A DNA stretch of 64,000 bases, from NCBI RefSeq assembly GCF_030285625.1, contig NZ_CP127294.1, forward strand, positions 8,216,001 to 8,280,000, written 5' to 3'. Positions 42,036 through 50,574 of this stretch are shown here, piece after piece. Each line of letters begins with the position of its first letter. Position 1 is the first letter of the stretch. The notes beneath the pieces are model-generated. The model saw only the letters and a program-made list of their open reading frames with translations. It ran no database searches and had not been told where the DNA came from. Position numbers and translations under genes: made by a program. The DNA comes from Amycolatopsis sp. 2-15 (lineage in GTDB: Bacteria; Actinomycetota; Actinomycetes; Mycobacteriales; Pseudonocardiaceae).

Positions 42036-42792
42036 CGTCGGCTCCCCCGGCGGCTTGACGGGCACCCGGCACGAACCGGAGTGTCCACACGAGAATGAAG
42101 TTGAGCACGATGCCGAGCACACCGGTGAGCAGGATGTAGGAGAACATCGCCGCCGGGCGCAGCGACTGCTGCTGCTCCACGAGCGCGTAGCCGATGCCCG
42201 CGGGGTCGCCGACGATCTCGGCGACGATGGCGAGCACCAGTGCGGCCGAGAGGCTCAGCCGCAGCGCCACCACGATCTTCGGCAGTGCCGTGGGCAGCGC
42301 GAACTTCACGACCTTGGCCACCGGCGACAGGCCGAGGGTACGCGCGAGGTCCTGGTGCACGGGGTTCACGCCGCGCACGCCGTCGATCGTGCTGATCGCC
42401 ACGGGCCAGATCGCAACCCACGCCGCGATCACGATCTCCATCTCCACGGTCTGCGCCAGCAGGATCACCACGATCGGCACGAACGAGATCGCGGGCAGCG
42501 CGCGCAGCACCTCCACCGACGCCATGCCATACGTCCACGCGGGACGGACGAGCCCGAGCAACAGCCCGAGCAGCAGGCCCAGCACGGAACCCAGGGCCCA
42601 GCCACCGAGGCAGGCGGCGAGCGTGTGCGCGGTGTTCGTGAGCAGCTCGCCGGAGGCAGCGAGATCCACTGTGGACGACCAGATGTCCGACGGTGCCGGG
42701 ATGTTGTCATACGGCAGCAGCCCGGTCGATTTCACGAGCTGCCACAGCAGGATCACGACCACCGGCACCGCGAAGCCGATAAGGCGCCTCAC
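42025..42792 (-). CDS. ABC transporter permease (NitT/TauT/SsuC type)
   Basis: The 255-aa membrane protein (GTG at 42792) overlaps the ATPase stop by 4 bp. It has six hydrophobic segments and the EAA loop in RTLGLSPVAKVVKFALPTALP. It is the partner of the downstream permease; two different permeases in one operon imply a heterodimeric channel. Confidence 0.92.
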   Translation of the reverse strand: MRRLIGFAVPVVVILLWQLVKSTGLLPYDNIPAPSDIWSSTVDLAASGELLTNTAHTLAACLGGWALGSVLGLLLGLLLGLVRPAWTYGMASVEVLRALPAISFVPIVVILLAQTVEMEIVIAAWVAIWPVAISTIDGVRGVNPVHQDLARTLGLSPVAKVVKFALPTALPKIVVALRLSLSAALVLAIVAEIVGDPAGIGYALVEQQQSLRPAAMFSYILLTGVLGIVLNFILVWTLRFVPGARQAAGGADDAA

Positions 42793-43637
42793 TGAGCCTC
42801 CGATTCCGCCCGCAGCGCCTCGTACACGCGGTGGCGAGCGGCGAGGTAGGCCGGGAGCTCCTTCGTGGTCACCTGGTCGCGCGGGCGCGGCAGGTCGATG
42901 CGCAGTTCGCGCCCGACGGTGGCCGGGCGGCCGGCGAGCACGAGCACGCGGTCGGACAGGTACACGGCTTCGTCGATGTCGTGGGTCACGAACACCACCG
43001 TCGCACCGGTGACCTCGGCGACCTTGAGCAGCTCGTCCTGCAGCTGCATCTTGGTCATCGCATCGAGCGCGCCGAAGGGCTCGTCCATCAGCAACACCTC
43101 GGGGCGCATCACGAGCGAGCGCGCGATCTGCACGCGCTGCTGCATGCCGCCCGAGAGCTGCCACGGGTAGTCCTTGCCGCGGTCGGCCAGGCCGACCAGC
43201 TCGAGCGCCTCGCGGACGCGTTCGTCGCGTTCGGCCTTGCTCGTGCGGCCTTCCAGGCCCAGCGCGACGTTGCGCTCCACCGTGCGCCACTGCAGCAGCG
43301 ACGCGGCGTAGTTCTGGAACACGATGCCGACGCCGGTGGGCGGACCGGTGATCTCCTTCCCGCGGAACCGCACGGACGAGCCCTCCCCGGGGGAGAGGAG
43401 CCCGGCGAGGATCCGCAGCAGGGTCGTCTTCCCGGTGCCGGACGGTCCGAGAATGCTGAGGAACTCCCCTTGGGCACAGGAAAAACCGACATCCTCGAGC
43501 ACCCGCAGCACCTTGTTGCGCGTGCGGTACTCGACGAAAAGCTTCGAACAGGAAAACGCATCCGCCGTCTCGGTGGCCGGCGCGGTGGCTTCTACGGTCA
43601 CGGGATCGGGACCTCCTTCAGGGCTGGCGTTGGCCAT
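42789..43637 (-). CDS. ABC transporter ATP-binding protein (SsuB/TauB type)
   Basis: The 282-aa ATPase has Walker A GPSGTGKTT (about 64-72), a Q-loop in VFQNYAASLLQW, signature LSGGMQQR, Walker B VLLMDEPFGALD and switch His in VTHDIDEA. It is first in the importer operon, which is divergent from the lipoprotein solute-binding gene at 43835. Confidence 0.94.
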   Translation of the reverse strand: MANASPEGGPDPVTVEATAPATETADAFSCSKLFVEYRTRNKVLRVLEDVGFSCAQGEFLSILGPSGTGKTTLLRILAGLLSPGEGSSVRFRGKEITGPPTGVGIVFQNYAASLLQWRTVERNVALGLEGRTSKAERDERVREALELVGLADRGKDYPWQLSGGMQQRVQIARSLVMRPEVLLMDEPFGALDAMTKMQLQDELLKVAEVTGATVVFVTHDIDEAVYLSDRVLVLAGRPATVGRELRIDLPRPRDQVTTKELPAYLAARHRVYEALRAESEAQ

Positions 43638-43661
43638 GATGGGCGCCTAACCTTCCACACG

Positions 43662-43762
43662 TCAATGACTTGAGTAGTGCTTTTTGGTCTGCGATCCAGG
43701 CTTAACAAGGCCGTTACCAACGTTCTGAGCTGGACCATTGAGAGATTAGCTAACTTGAGTTA
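43662..43762. promoter_or_regulatory. Two ACTTGAGT operators in the divergent promoter of the ABC importer
   Basis: TCAA-TGAC-TTGA overlaps GACTTGAGTA, giving ACTTGAGT at 43668-43675, 31 bp above the ATPase start. TAACT-TG-AGTTA (43751-43762, ACTTGAGT at 43753-43760) lies 73 bp before the solute-binding gene. Each half of the divergent region thus has its own copy of the motif. Confidence 0.62.
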
Positions 43763-43834
43763 CTGTCTCTGCTCAACTACTTCGGATAGTGAATCTCTCC
43801 CCGATCCCCCACCCCCCACTCCTACGGAGGCGTC

Positions 43835-44797
43835 ATGAGGGGCACCCGCATCACCACGCTGGCCACCGCACTCCTGGCGGCCGCACTCGCCGTGTCCGCC
43901 TGCGGCGGTTCCGGCGGCTCCACTTCCTCGGCCGACGGCAAGATCCGAGTCGCGCTGAACAACACCAACGACTCGCTCGCGGTGCTCGTGGCCGAGCAAC
44001 AGGGATTTTTCGCCAAGCACGGCGTGAAGGGCGTTTCCACCACCACGCTCAACGACATCACGCTGGTGCCCTCGCTGCTGGGCAAGCAGTACGACCTCGG
44101 GTTCAGCGTCGCGCCGATCATGCTGCGCGCGTCTTCCTCCGGCGTGCCGCTCGTGGCCGTGTCGGGCAACAACGGCGACTCACCCGAGGACCAGAGCGTG
44201 CAGATCTTCGTGCGCCCGGACATCACGGACGTGAAACAGTTGCAGGGCAAGCGCATCGGCTCGCCGACACTCACCGGCAACATCAACATCGCCACGAAGG
44301 CGTGGCTGTCGAAGAACGGCGTGGACCCCGCGGCCGAGCAGTTCGTGCAGGTGCCGACGCCGAACATGATCGACGAGCTGAAGGCCGGCCAGGTCGACGC
44401 CGTCGAGGTGATCAACCCGTTCATCACCGTCGGCAAGCAGGCCGGCATGCGCAGCCTCGGCGACCCGGAGCGGGCGCTGAGCCCCAACTACCTCGGCGGC
44501 ACGTACTGGATCGCGTCGAAGGACTGGACCACGGCGAACCCCCAGCTCGCCGACGGGTTCAAGGCGGCGCTGCAGGACGCGGCGCAGTGGATCAAGGCCA
44601 ACAACGACAAGGCCTACACCGCCCTGGCCGCCTACACCAAGGTCACGCCCGAGCAGGCCAAGAAGTCGCCGCTGGGCGAGTTCACGACCGAGGTCTCGCA
44701 GGACGACCTGAAGATCTGGGGCGACGCCATGAAGCAGTTCGGCGGCTTCGGCGGCACGGTCGACTACAGCAAGCTCGTCTACACCGGCTCGAAGTGA
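43835..44797 (+). CDS. ABC transporter solute-binding lipoprotein (NMT1/SsuA type)
   Basis: The 320-aa protein has a lipoprotein signal peptide (lipobox LAVSACGG, Cys at about residue 23) and the SsuA/NMT1 fold: LAVLVAEQQGFFAKHGV, DITLVPSLLGKQYDLGF, NMIDELKAGQVDAVEV. It captures the substrate outside the cell for the importer encoded divergently. It is co-directional with the alpha/beta hydrolase and FAD monooxygenase genes that likely act on the imported compound. Confidence 0.93.
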   Translation: MRGTRITTLATALLAAALAVSACGGSGGSTSSADGKIRVALNNTNDSLAVLVAEQQGFFAKHGVKGVSTTTLNDITLVPSLLGKQYDLGFSVAPIMLRASSSGVPLVAVSGNNGDSPEDQSVQIFVRPDITDVKQLQGKRIGSPTLTGNINIATKAWLSKNGVDPAAEQFVQVPTPNMIDELKAGQVDAVEVINPFITVGKQAGMRSLGDPERALSPNYLGGTYWIASKDWTTANPQLADGFKAALQDAAQWIKANNDKAYTALAAYTKVTPEQAKKSPLGEFTTEVSQDDLKIWGDAMKQFGGFGGTVDYSKLVYTGSK

Positions 44798-44811
44798 CGG
44801 GAGCACCACAA

Positions 44812-45747
44812 GTGTCCACCGAGGACAGAACGGCAGCGGCGGTCAGCTACCGCCCCGCGGAAACGCCCGAGTCTCTGCTCGACTTCCACGCACCCGACGG
44901 CGTTTCGCTGCAGTACTACGAGATCACCTCGCTCGACGGGCGTTCCGGGCCGGCCGCGCACCTGGTGCCGGCCGAGCCGCTGCCCGACGCTCCGCTCGTG
45001 CTGAGCGTGCACGGCAGCGGCGGCAGCATCGGCAGCCTGCCGGTGCGCACGCTCGCCCTCGGCCTGAGCGGCCGCGGCGTGCCGGTGCTCGCGATCAACA
45101 CCCGCCAGTCGGGCGACGCCGTGAACACCGACAACTTCTACGCGACCGTGCGCGACATCGAGGCCGCGTACTGGACGGCGCGTTCGCTGGGCTACTCGAA
45201 GATCGTGCTGCACGGGCACAGCCTGGGCACGTCGCAGGTCTCGTACTTCGCGGCCACGCACTGGCACCCGGAGACCGCGGGCATCGCGCTGACCGGGATG
45301 TTCGCGGACCTGCCGTGGAAGTCGCGCCACCTGCTGATCAACGACGAGGCCACCTACCGCGCGCTGACCGAGGAGGCTGTCGCCGCGGCGCAGGCCGGCG
45401 ACTTCGGCCGCACGCTGTCCACGCAGATGTCGTGGCTCGGCGGGCGCACGGTTCCGGTGACCGCACAGCACTTCCTCACCTACCGGCGCACAGGCACCGC
45501 GGGCGCGCGCAGTATCGAGTGGATCGCCCGCGTGCCGAACCCGATCCTCATGGTGCGGGACCAGCACGACACCGTGATCCACGACTTCGAGCCCGGCTGG
45601 CTGGAGGCGGCGCTGGAGCAGGGCATCTCGCCGTCGGTCACGTCGGTGTCGCTGCCCTCGCCGGAAGGCACGGAGGGGCACCGCTTCGACGGCTCGGGCG
45701 AGTCGCTGGTGGACACCGTGGCCGGCTGGCTCGCGAAACTCGGCTGA
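44812..45747 (+). CDS. Alpha/beta hydrolase
   Basis: The 311-aa protein (GTG at 44812 behind GGGAG; a GTG at 44794 overlapping the previous stop is possible) has the nucleophile elbow GHSLGTS, the oxyanion motif LSVHGSGGS, an Asp in VRDQHDTV and a likely His in EGTEGHRF. It has an N-terminal extension of about 50 residues. It is probably a cytosolic esterase or C-C hydrolase in the pathway fed by the adjacent importer. Confidence 0.85.
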   Translation: MSTEDRTAAAVSYRPAETPESLLDFHAPDGVSLQYYEITSLDGRSGPAAHLVPAEPLPDAPLVLSVHGSGGSIGSLPVRTLALGLSGRGVPVLAINTRQSGDAVNTDNFYATVRDIEAAYWTARSLGYSKIVLHGHSLGTSQVSYFAATHWHPETAGIALTGMFADLPWKSRHLLINDEATYRALTEEAVAAAQAGDFGRTLSTQMSWLGGRTVPVTAQHFLTYRRTGTAGARSIEWIARVPNPILMVRDQHDTVIHDFEPGWLEAALEQGISPSVTSVSLPSPEGTEGHRFDGSGESLVDTVAGWLAKLG

Positions 45748-45764
45748 AAGGAACTGACGAAGAC

Positions 45765-46952
45765 ATGGGACAGAGCGTGGTGGTCGTGGGCGCGGGTCCG
45801 GTGGGCGCGGTGTTCGCGCTCGCGGCCGCCCGGCGGGGGTTCGACGTGACGCTGCTGGAAGCGGAGCAGGCCGTCGAGGACGCCCCGCGAGCCGCGACCG
45901 TGCACCCCTCCACCCTGGCGATGCTCGGCGAGCTGGGCCTGATGGACGACGTGGTCGCCCGCGGGCTCGTCGCGCGGTACTTCGACTTCTGGGACCGGCC
46001 GGAGCGTTCGCTCATCGCCCGGCTCGACCACAACGTGCTGCGAGACGTGACGCCTTATCCGTTCGTGGTCCAGATCGAGCAGCACAAGATCGTGAACATG
46101 GTGCTGGAGCGGCTGTCCGGAGTGGACGTCCGCTTCGGTGCCGCGGTGACGGGCGTGACGCAGGACGCGGACTCCGCCACCGTGCACACGTCCGAGGGCC
46201 CGGTGACCGCCGACTACGTGATCGGCGCCGACGGCGGGCGCAGCACCGTGCGCAAGGCGCTGGGGATCGAGTTCGAGGGCTACACGTGGCCCGAGCGGTT
46301 CCTGGTGCTCACCACGCTGTTCGACTTCCAGTCCGAACTGGACTGCAGCTACCGCAACTACTGGGCCGACCCGCGCGAGTGGGTCAACCTCTTCAAGGTC
46401 GCCGGCGACGACGGCAAGGGCCGCTGGCGCGCCGTCTTCCCCACCACCGTGGGCGAAACCGACGAGGAAGCCGTCGGCGACGAGGGCGCGCGGGCCCGGC
46501 TTTCGGGCCTGGCGCTCTCGGCGAACCCGGCGGACCAGCTCGTGCACCGCAAGCTGTACAACGTCCACCAGCGCGTGGCGGCCAGCTTCCGCTCCGGCCG
46601 CGTCTTCCTCGCCGGCGACGCCGCCCACGTCAACAACCCCATCGGCGGCCTGGGCCTGAACTGCGGCATCCACGACGCCGTGGAGCTGGCCTCCTCGCTG
46701 CACACCTTCGCCGCCACGGCCGACGAGAACGTCCTCGACCGCTACGACCTGCGCCGCCGCACGGTGAACATCGAGTTCGTGCAGCAGCAGACCGTGACGA
46801 ACAAGCGCCGCCTGGAGGAGAAGGACCCGGTGCGGCGCAAGGAACGCCTGGCCGAGCTCGCGGCGCTGGGTGACCACGCGGAGCTGGAGCTGAAGTTCCT
46901 GATGAACTCCTCCCTGCTCAACAGCGTGGCCCGCGCGGCCTCGCTCGGCTGA
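45765..46952 (+). CDS. FAD-dependent aromatic monooxygenase (PheA/UbiH type)
   Basis: The 395-aa protein has the group A flavoprotein monooxygenase motifs: VVVVGAGPVGAVFALAAARRG for FAD, GADGGRSTVR for the DG motif, and FLAGDAAHVNNPIGGLGLN for the GD motif. It hydroxylates a small aromatic or heteroaromatic ring with NAD(P)H and O2. It starts 17 bp after the hydrolase gene and ends the operon before a 21-bp stem hairpin. Confidence 0.92.
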   Translation: MGQSVVVVGAGPVGAVFALAAARRGFDVTLLEAEQAVEDAPRAATVHPSTLAMLGELGLMDDVVARGLVARYFDFWDRPERSLIARLDHNVLRDVTPYPFVVQIEQHKIVNMVLERLSGVDVRFGAAVTGVTQDADSATVHTSEGPVTADYVIGADGGRSTVRKALGIEFEGYTWPERFLVLTTLFDFQSELDCSYRNYWADPREWVNLFKVAGDDGKGRWRAVFPTTVGETDEEAVGDEGARARLSGLALSANPADQLVHRKLYNVHQRVAASFRSGRVFLAGDAAHVNNPIGGLGLNCGIHDAVELASSLHTFAATADENVLDRYDLRRRTVNIEFVQQQTVTNKRRLEEKDPVRRKERLAELAALGDHAELELKFLMNSSLLNSVARAASLG

Positions 46953-46982
46953 CTCCCCTCCGCGCTCCCCCTCCCCCAGCGC

Positions 46983-47029
46983 CCCAATGTGGCGTTCGGT
47001 GCGCTGAACGCACCGAACGCCACATTGGG
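46983..47029. terminator. Perfect 21-bp stem hairpin between converging genes
   Basis: CCCAATGTGGCGTTCGGTGCG (46983-47003, shown in part by its core GTGGCGTTCGG) pairs without mismatch with 47009-47029 around the loop CTGAA. A shorter inverted motif (TGCGTT/AACGCA) follows at about 47030-47043. Long perfect hairpins of this ACATTGGG type are, as I recall, scattered through Amycolatopsis genomes. It can serve both converging genes and may be a REP-like element. Confidence 0.7.
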
Positions 47030-47065
47030 TGCGTTGAACGCAACCAGTGCGGCATTGGGGGAGTG

Positions 47066-47863
47066 CTAGAGGCGGATGCCGGCGAGCTGGGTGCCCTGGG
47101 CGACCAATTTGCCGGTGCTGTCCCAGACGTGGCAGGACTCGTCGACGCGGCCGTCGGTGATCAGGTGGGCGCGGTGCTGGACGCGGAGCGGGCCGGGGGC
47201 CGGGTGGGCGCGGACGTAGGCCGTGAGCTCGAGCGTGGGTACCCAGCCGCTCGGTGAGATGTCGAACGTGGCGGGCGGGAAGGCGTCGACGGCGAACAGG
47301 AGGCTGACCGGGTCGAAGGGTTCGCCGCCGGGCAGGGTGAGGTGGCCGAGGAGCTCGCCGCGGCCGGAGGGGCCGTCGGTGAAGACGCGGGCACTGTCGG
47401 GGTCGAGGCGGATCTCGATCTCGTCCATGATGGCCACCGGCAGGCCGAGCGGTGTGGTGCCCGGGACGCGGAACGAGGGCTCGACGTCGAGGCGCGGGTC
47501 GGGCAGGCCGTCCTGCCAGTACGGCTCTCCTTCGGCGAGCGTGCCGACCGTGAAGAGGGCCTCGACGGCCGTCTTGCCGTTCTGGACGAGACGGCCGCGC
47601 ACCTGGCTCGAGCCGCGGCCGGTGCGCAGCGTCTCGATCTCGACCTCGGCCGGGCCCGGGTCGGGTGAGCGCAGGTAGTGGGCACTGGCGGCGAGCACGT
47701 CGGGGTGCTCACGCTCGGCGACGGCGGCGCGCGCGATCAGCGAGAGCAGGTAGCCGCCGTTGGGCTTGCCGCCGATCGTCCACTGCGGGCTGATGTCCGC
47801 GTCGAAACCATCGGGCGACCGCCGTTTGACGGCGGACACCGCGGCGAAGGTCGTCGTGCTCAC
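47066..47863 (-). CDS. Acyl-CoA thioesterase-like double-hotdog protein
   Basis: The 265-aa protein has the TesB-like double hotdog layout: DADISPQWTIGGKPNGGYLL in the first half, HYLRSPDPGPAEVEIETL, and a second half with PATFDISPSGWVPTLELTAYV and CHVWDSTGKLVAQGTQLAG. Such proteins hydrolyse acyl-CoA thioesters in the cytosol. It stands apart from the catabolic operons on both sides; its substrate is unknown. Confidence 0.88.
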   Translation of the reverse strand: MSTTTFAAVSAVKRRSPDGFDADISPQWTIGGKPNGGYLLSLIARAAVAEREHPDVLAASAHYLRSPDPGPAEVEIETLRTGRGSSQVRGRLVQNGKTAVEALFTVGTLAEGEPYWQDGLPDPRLDVEPSFRVPGTTPLGLPVAIMDEIEIRLDPDSARVFTDGPSGRGELLGHLTLPGGEPFDPVSLLFAVDAFPPATFDISPSGWVPTLELTAYVRAHPAPGPLRVQHRAHLITDGRVDESCHVWDSTGKLVAQGTQLAGIRL

Positions 47864-47957
47864 CAGGACCGCCTCCTCGCCGGGCAGAGGGTTGTTCCGC
47901 GCAACTTAGCTCGCCCGGCCCGTGCGCGCCCGTCGAGTGAGACGGAGACCACCCCCG

Positions 47958-48800
47958 TCAGAACCCGTACAACTCGACCGGGTTGTCGACCAGGATCCGC
48001 CGGCCGACGTCCGGGCCGGTCCAGTCGAGCAGGCGGGCCGGCGCCCGCGCGTCGTCGATCCGCTCGAACGGCTCGACGCTCAGGCGGTTTCCCGGAGTGC
48101 GCGGCCGGCCACCGGTGTGGGGCCAGTCGGTACCCCACAGGAGCCGCTCGGGTGCGGCGGTCGCCAAAGCCTCCACGAGCGGCCCGACGTCCGCGTGGTC
48201 AGCAGCAGTGGAAATCCGGTGCGGCGCAGAGAGCTTGACGTACGCCGCACCGGATCGCAGGAGGTCGGTCAGCTCGGGCAAGCCGGGCCGGCCGAGGTCG
48301 GGAGAAGCGAGCGCGAAGTGGTCGAGGACAACCGGCACCGGCAGCCGCGCCAGGTCGTCGGCCAGAGCCGCGACCACCGACAGCTCCGTGAACACCTGCA
48401 GGTGCCAGCCGAGGTCCGCGATGGCCGCCGCGGTCGCGCGCAGCGGCGCCAGGGCCACGGCCGGGTCGTCGACCGCGAACGTCGCCAGGTTCACCCGCGC
48501 CCCGCGCACCCCCAGGGCGTGCCACTCCCCCAGCGGCGCCGGGGCAGCGGGGTCGAACACCACGACACCCCGCGCCCGGTCGCCGCGGACGCGCAGCTGC
48601 GCGAGCAGGCACGAGTTGTCCGTGCCGTACGGGCTCGGCTGCACGAGCACCGCCCGGCTCACGCCGAGCCGCCAGTGCAGCTCGTCCAGCTGCTCACCGC
48701 TCGCCGGGCCCGGTGTGTAGGCCCGGTCCTCGGCATAGGGGAACCGCGGGTCGAACACGTGCACGTGGCAGTCGCACGAACCGGAGGGCACCACCGTCAC
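47958..48800 (-). CDS. Amidohydrolase family (2-pyrone-4,6-dicarboxylate lactonase-like)
   Basis: The 280-aa protein has CDCHVHVFDPRFPYAEDRAY at the start (the metal- or substrate-binding HxH of the LigI/AHS superfamily), a VLDHFA stretch mid-way, and LLWGTDWPHTG with the catalytic Asp near the end. LigI-type enzymes hydrolyse 2-pyrone-4,6-dicarboxylate, a lactone of aromatic breakdown; other members act on lactones of sugars or dicarboxylates. It is the last gene of the operon started at 53008, with a 4-bp overlap upstream. Confidence 0.9.
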   Translation of the reverse strand: MTVVPSGSCDCHVHVFDPRFPYAEDRAYTPGPASGEQLDELHWRLGVSRAVLVQPSPYGTDNSCLLAQLRVRGDRARGVVVFDPAAPAPLGEWHALGVRGARVNLATFAVDDPAVALAPLRATAAAIADLGWHLQVFTELSVVAALADDLARLPVPVVLDHFALASPDLGRPGLPELTDLLRSGAAYVKLSAPHRISTAADHADVGPLVEALATAAPERLLWGTDWPHTGGRPRTPGNRLSVEPFERIDDARAPARLLDWTGPDVGRRILVDNPVELYGF

Positions 48801-49834
48801 CGCACGGCGCTCGCGAACTCGGACAGCCGGGCCAGCACCCCGTCGTCCACGGGCACGCCGTCGCGCAGCTGCCGGTGGTAGCGCGCGAGCTCGAACTCAC
48901 CCGGCAACCGCACGGGCTGCGCCGGGTCCGCGGGCGGCGTGGTGTGCAGGATGCCCGCGAAGTCGTCCATCCGGGACGCCAGCTCGGCACCGGGCACGAG
49001 CTTCGCCGTGTCGATCAGGAAGAACACGTGGCCCAGGTTCTGCGGCCGCTCCGGATCGACGCTCCACGAGCTGATGCGCGTGAGGTAACCGGCGCCCGAG
49101 AGCACGCCGGCGAACAGGTCGACCATCACCGACAGACCGTAACCCTTGTGCCCGCCCAATGGCTGCAGGAAGCCGTCCAACGCGGCCGCGGGATCCGTGG
49201 TCGGCTTGCCGTCGCGGTCGGTGGCCCAGGTGTCCGGAATGGACTCCCCCGCCGCCGCGGCCGCGCGGATCTTCGCCCGCGCCGCCACGCTCATCGCGAT
49301 GTCCAGCAGCACCGGGTCGCCGCCGGGCATGGGCACGCCGATGCCGAGCGGGTTGTTGCCCAGCCGCGCCTCGCGGCCGCCCCACGGGGCGATGGTGGTG
49401 GTCGCGTTGCTCGCGATGATCGCCGCAAACCCCTGCTCCGCAGCACGGAACAGATACGGCATCACCGGTCCGAAGTGGTTGCTGCCGCGGACAAAAGCCG
49501 CGCCCAGGCCGGTCGCGCGGGCCGAGGCCAGCGCCACGTCCAGCGCGTGCGAGCCGACCAGCGGCCCGATGCCGTTGGCCCCGTCCACTCGCGACAACGC
49601 CGGCGCGACCTGGTCCACCGCCACCTTCGCGTGGAGGTCGACGCCGCCGAGGCGCGCGCGGTCGAGATACTGCGGGATCCGCGCGACGCCGTGCGTGCGG
49701 ATGCCGAAGAGGTCGGCGAGCACCAGCACGTCGGCGACGCGCGCGGAGTCCTCTTCGGACATCCCGTTCCCCGCCAGCGCGCGGGCCGCCAGCCCGCGCA
49801 GGTCCTCGGCGGTGATCTGGGTGTCGCCGGTCAT
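48797..49834 (-). CDS. Ldh family oxidoreductase (malate/L-lactate/ureidoglycolate dehydrogenase type)
   Basis: The 345-aa protein starts at the ATG at 49834 (MTGDTQITAEDL). It has the family motifs LFGIRTHGVARIPQYL, GSNHFGPVMPYLFRA, NNPLGIGVP and GGHKGYGLSVMVDL. These NAD(P)-dependent enzymes, unrelated to the Rossmann lactate dehydrogenases, oxidise 2-hydroxy acids such as sulfolactate, malate or ureidoglycolate. It overlaps both neighbours by 4 bp. In this operon it would interconvert a 2-hydroxy acid and a 2-oxo acid. Confidence 0.93.
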   Translation of the reverse strand: MTGDTQITAEDLRGLAARALAGNGMSEEDSARVADVLVLADLFGIRTHGVARIPQYLDRARLGGVDLHAKVAVDQVAPALSRVDGANGIGPLVGSHALDVALASARATGLGAAFVRGSNHFGPVMPYLFRAAEQGFAAIIASNATTTIAPWGGREARLGNNPLGIGVPMPGGDPVLLDIAMSVAARAKIRAAAAAGESIPDTWATDRDGKPTTDPAAALDGFLQPLGGHKGYGLSVMVDLFAGVLSGAGYLTRISSWSVDPERPQNLGHVFFLIDTAKLVPGAELASRMDDFAGILHTTPPADPAQPVRLPGEFELARYHRQLRDGVPVDDGVLARLSEFASAVR

Positions 49835-50574
49835 CGGTGGTTTTCTCCTTCGGTCAGGTCGAACTCGGTGGTCGCGGCGAGATCTTCGCCGAACCACGAA
49901 CGGATCCCGGCTCGCCGGGTGTCCGTGTAAACCGGGCCGTCGTGCCACAGCATCGGCACGTCGTGGCCCGGCACGAGCAGCGTGTCCGGGTGTTCCCGCC
50001 ACAGGGTGAGGATCTTGCGCACGGACGCGCGGCTCGCGTCGCGGTCGAGCGTCATGTCGACCTCCCCGCCCAGCAGCTCCGCGCGGTTCTTCGCCGCGTC
50101 GCCGCTGAACAGCACGGAACCGTCCACGCGGAACACCAGCGAGCCCGGCGTGTGCCCGGCCGCGGCGAACGCCTCGACACCGGGGAAGATCTCGCCGTCT
50201 TCGCTCACCCGCCGCGTCCGCGGGTTGCTCGCCAGATCGGCGGCGTACAGCTCGGGCAACGGGTCGAACCCCGGCTCGCGCCCGGCCGCCCACTCCAGCT
50301 CCGCCGCACCCACCCACACGGTGGCCGACGGGAAGAGCAGGTAGTTCGCGGCGTGGTCGTAGTGCGCGTGCGTGAGCAGGATGTCGGTGACCTCACCCGG
50401 TGCCACGCCGTGGTCGGCGAGGCGCTGCGCGAGCAGAGAGCGCATTCCGAACGAACCCGTGTCGGCCAGGATCAGCCGCTCGCCGTGGCGCACGAGGGTG
50501 ACGCTGCTCCAGCCGAGCCCGCCGTGCTGCGTGCTCTTGCCGGGATAACCCTGGGTCAGCGGAAGGATGTTCAC
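49831..50574 (-). CDS. MBL fold metallo-hydrolase
   Basis: The 247-aa protein (GTG at 50574, overlapping the permease stop by 4 bp) has the metal-binding HxHxDH in LLTHAHYDHAANY (His69, His71, Asp73, His74), a later His in AAGHTPGSLVF, the bridging Asp in FSGDAAKN and a final His in VPGHDVPML. It resembles the lactonase-type MBL enzymes, and may open a lactone or hydrolyse an ester in the same pathway. Confidence 0.9.
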   Translation of the reverse strand: MNILPLTQGYPGKSTQHGGLGWSSVTLVRHGERLILADTGSFGMRSLLAQRLADHGVAPGEVTDILLTHAHYDHAANYLLFPSATVWVGAAELEWAAGREPGFDPLPELYAADLASNPRTRRVSEDGEIFPGVEAFAAAGHTPGSLVFRVDGSVLFSGDAAKNRAELLGGEVDMTLDRDASRASVRKILTLWREHPDTLLVPGHDVPMLWHDGPVYTDTRRAGIRSWFGEDLAATTEFDLTEGENHR

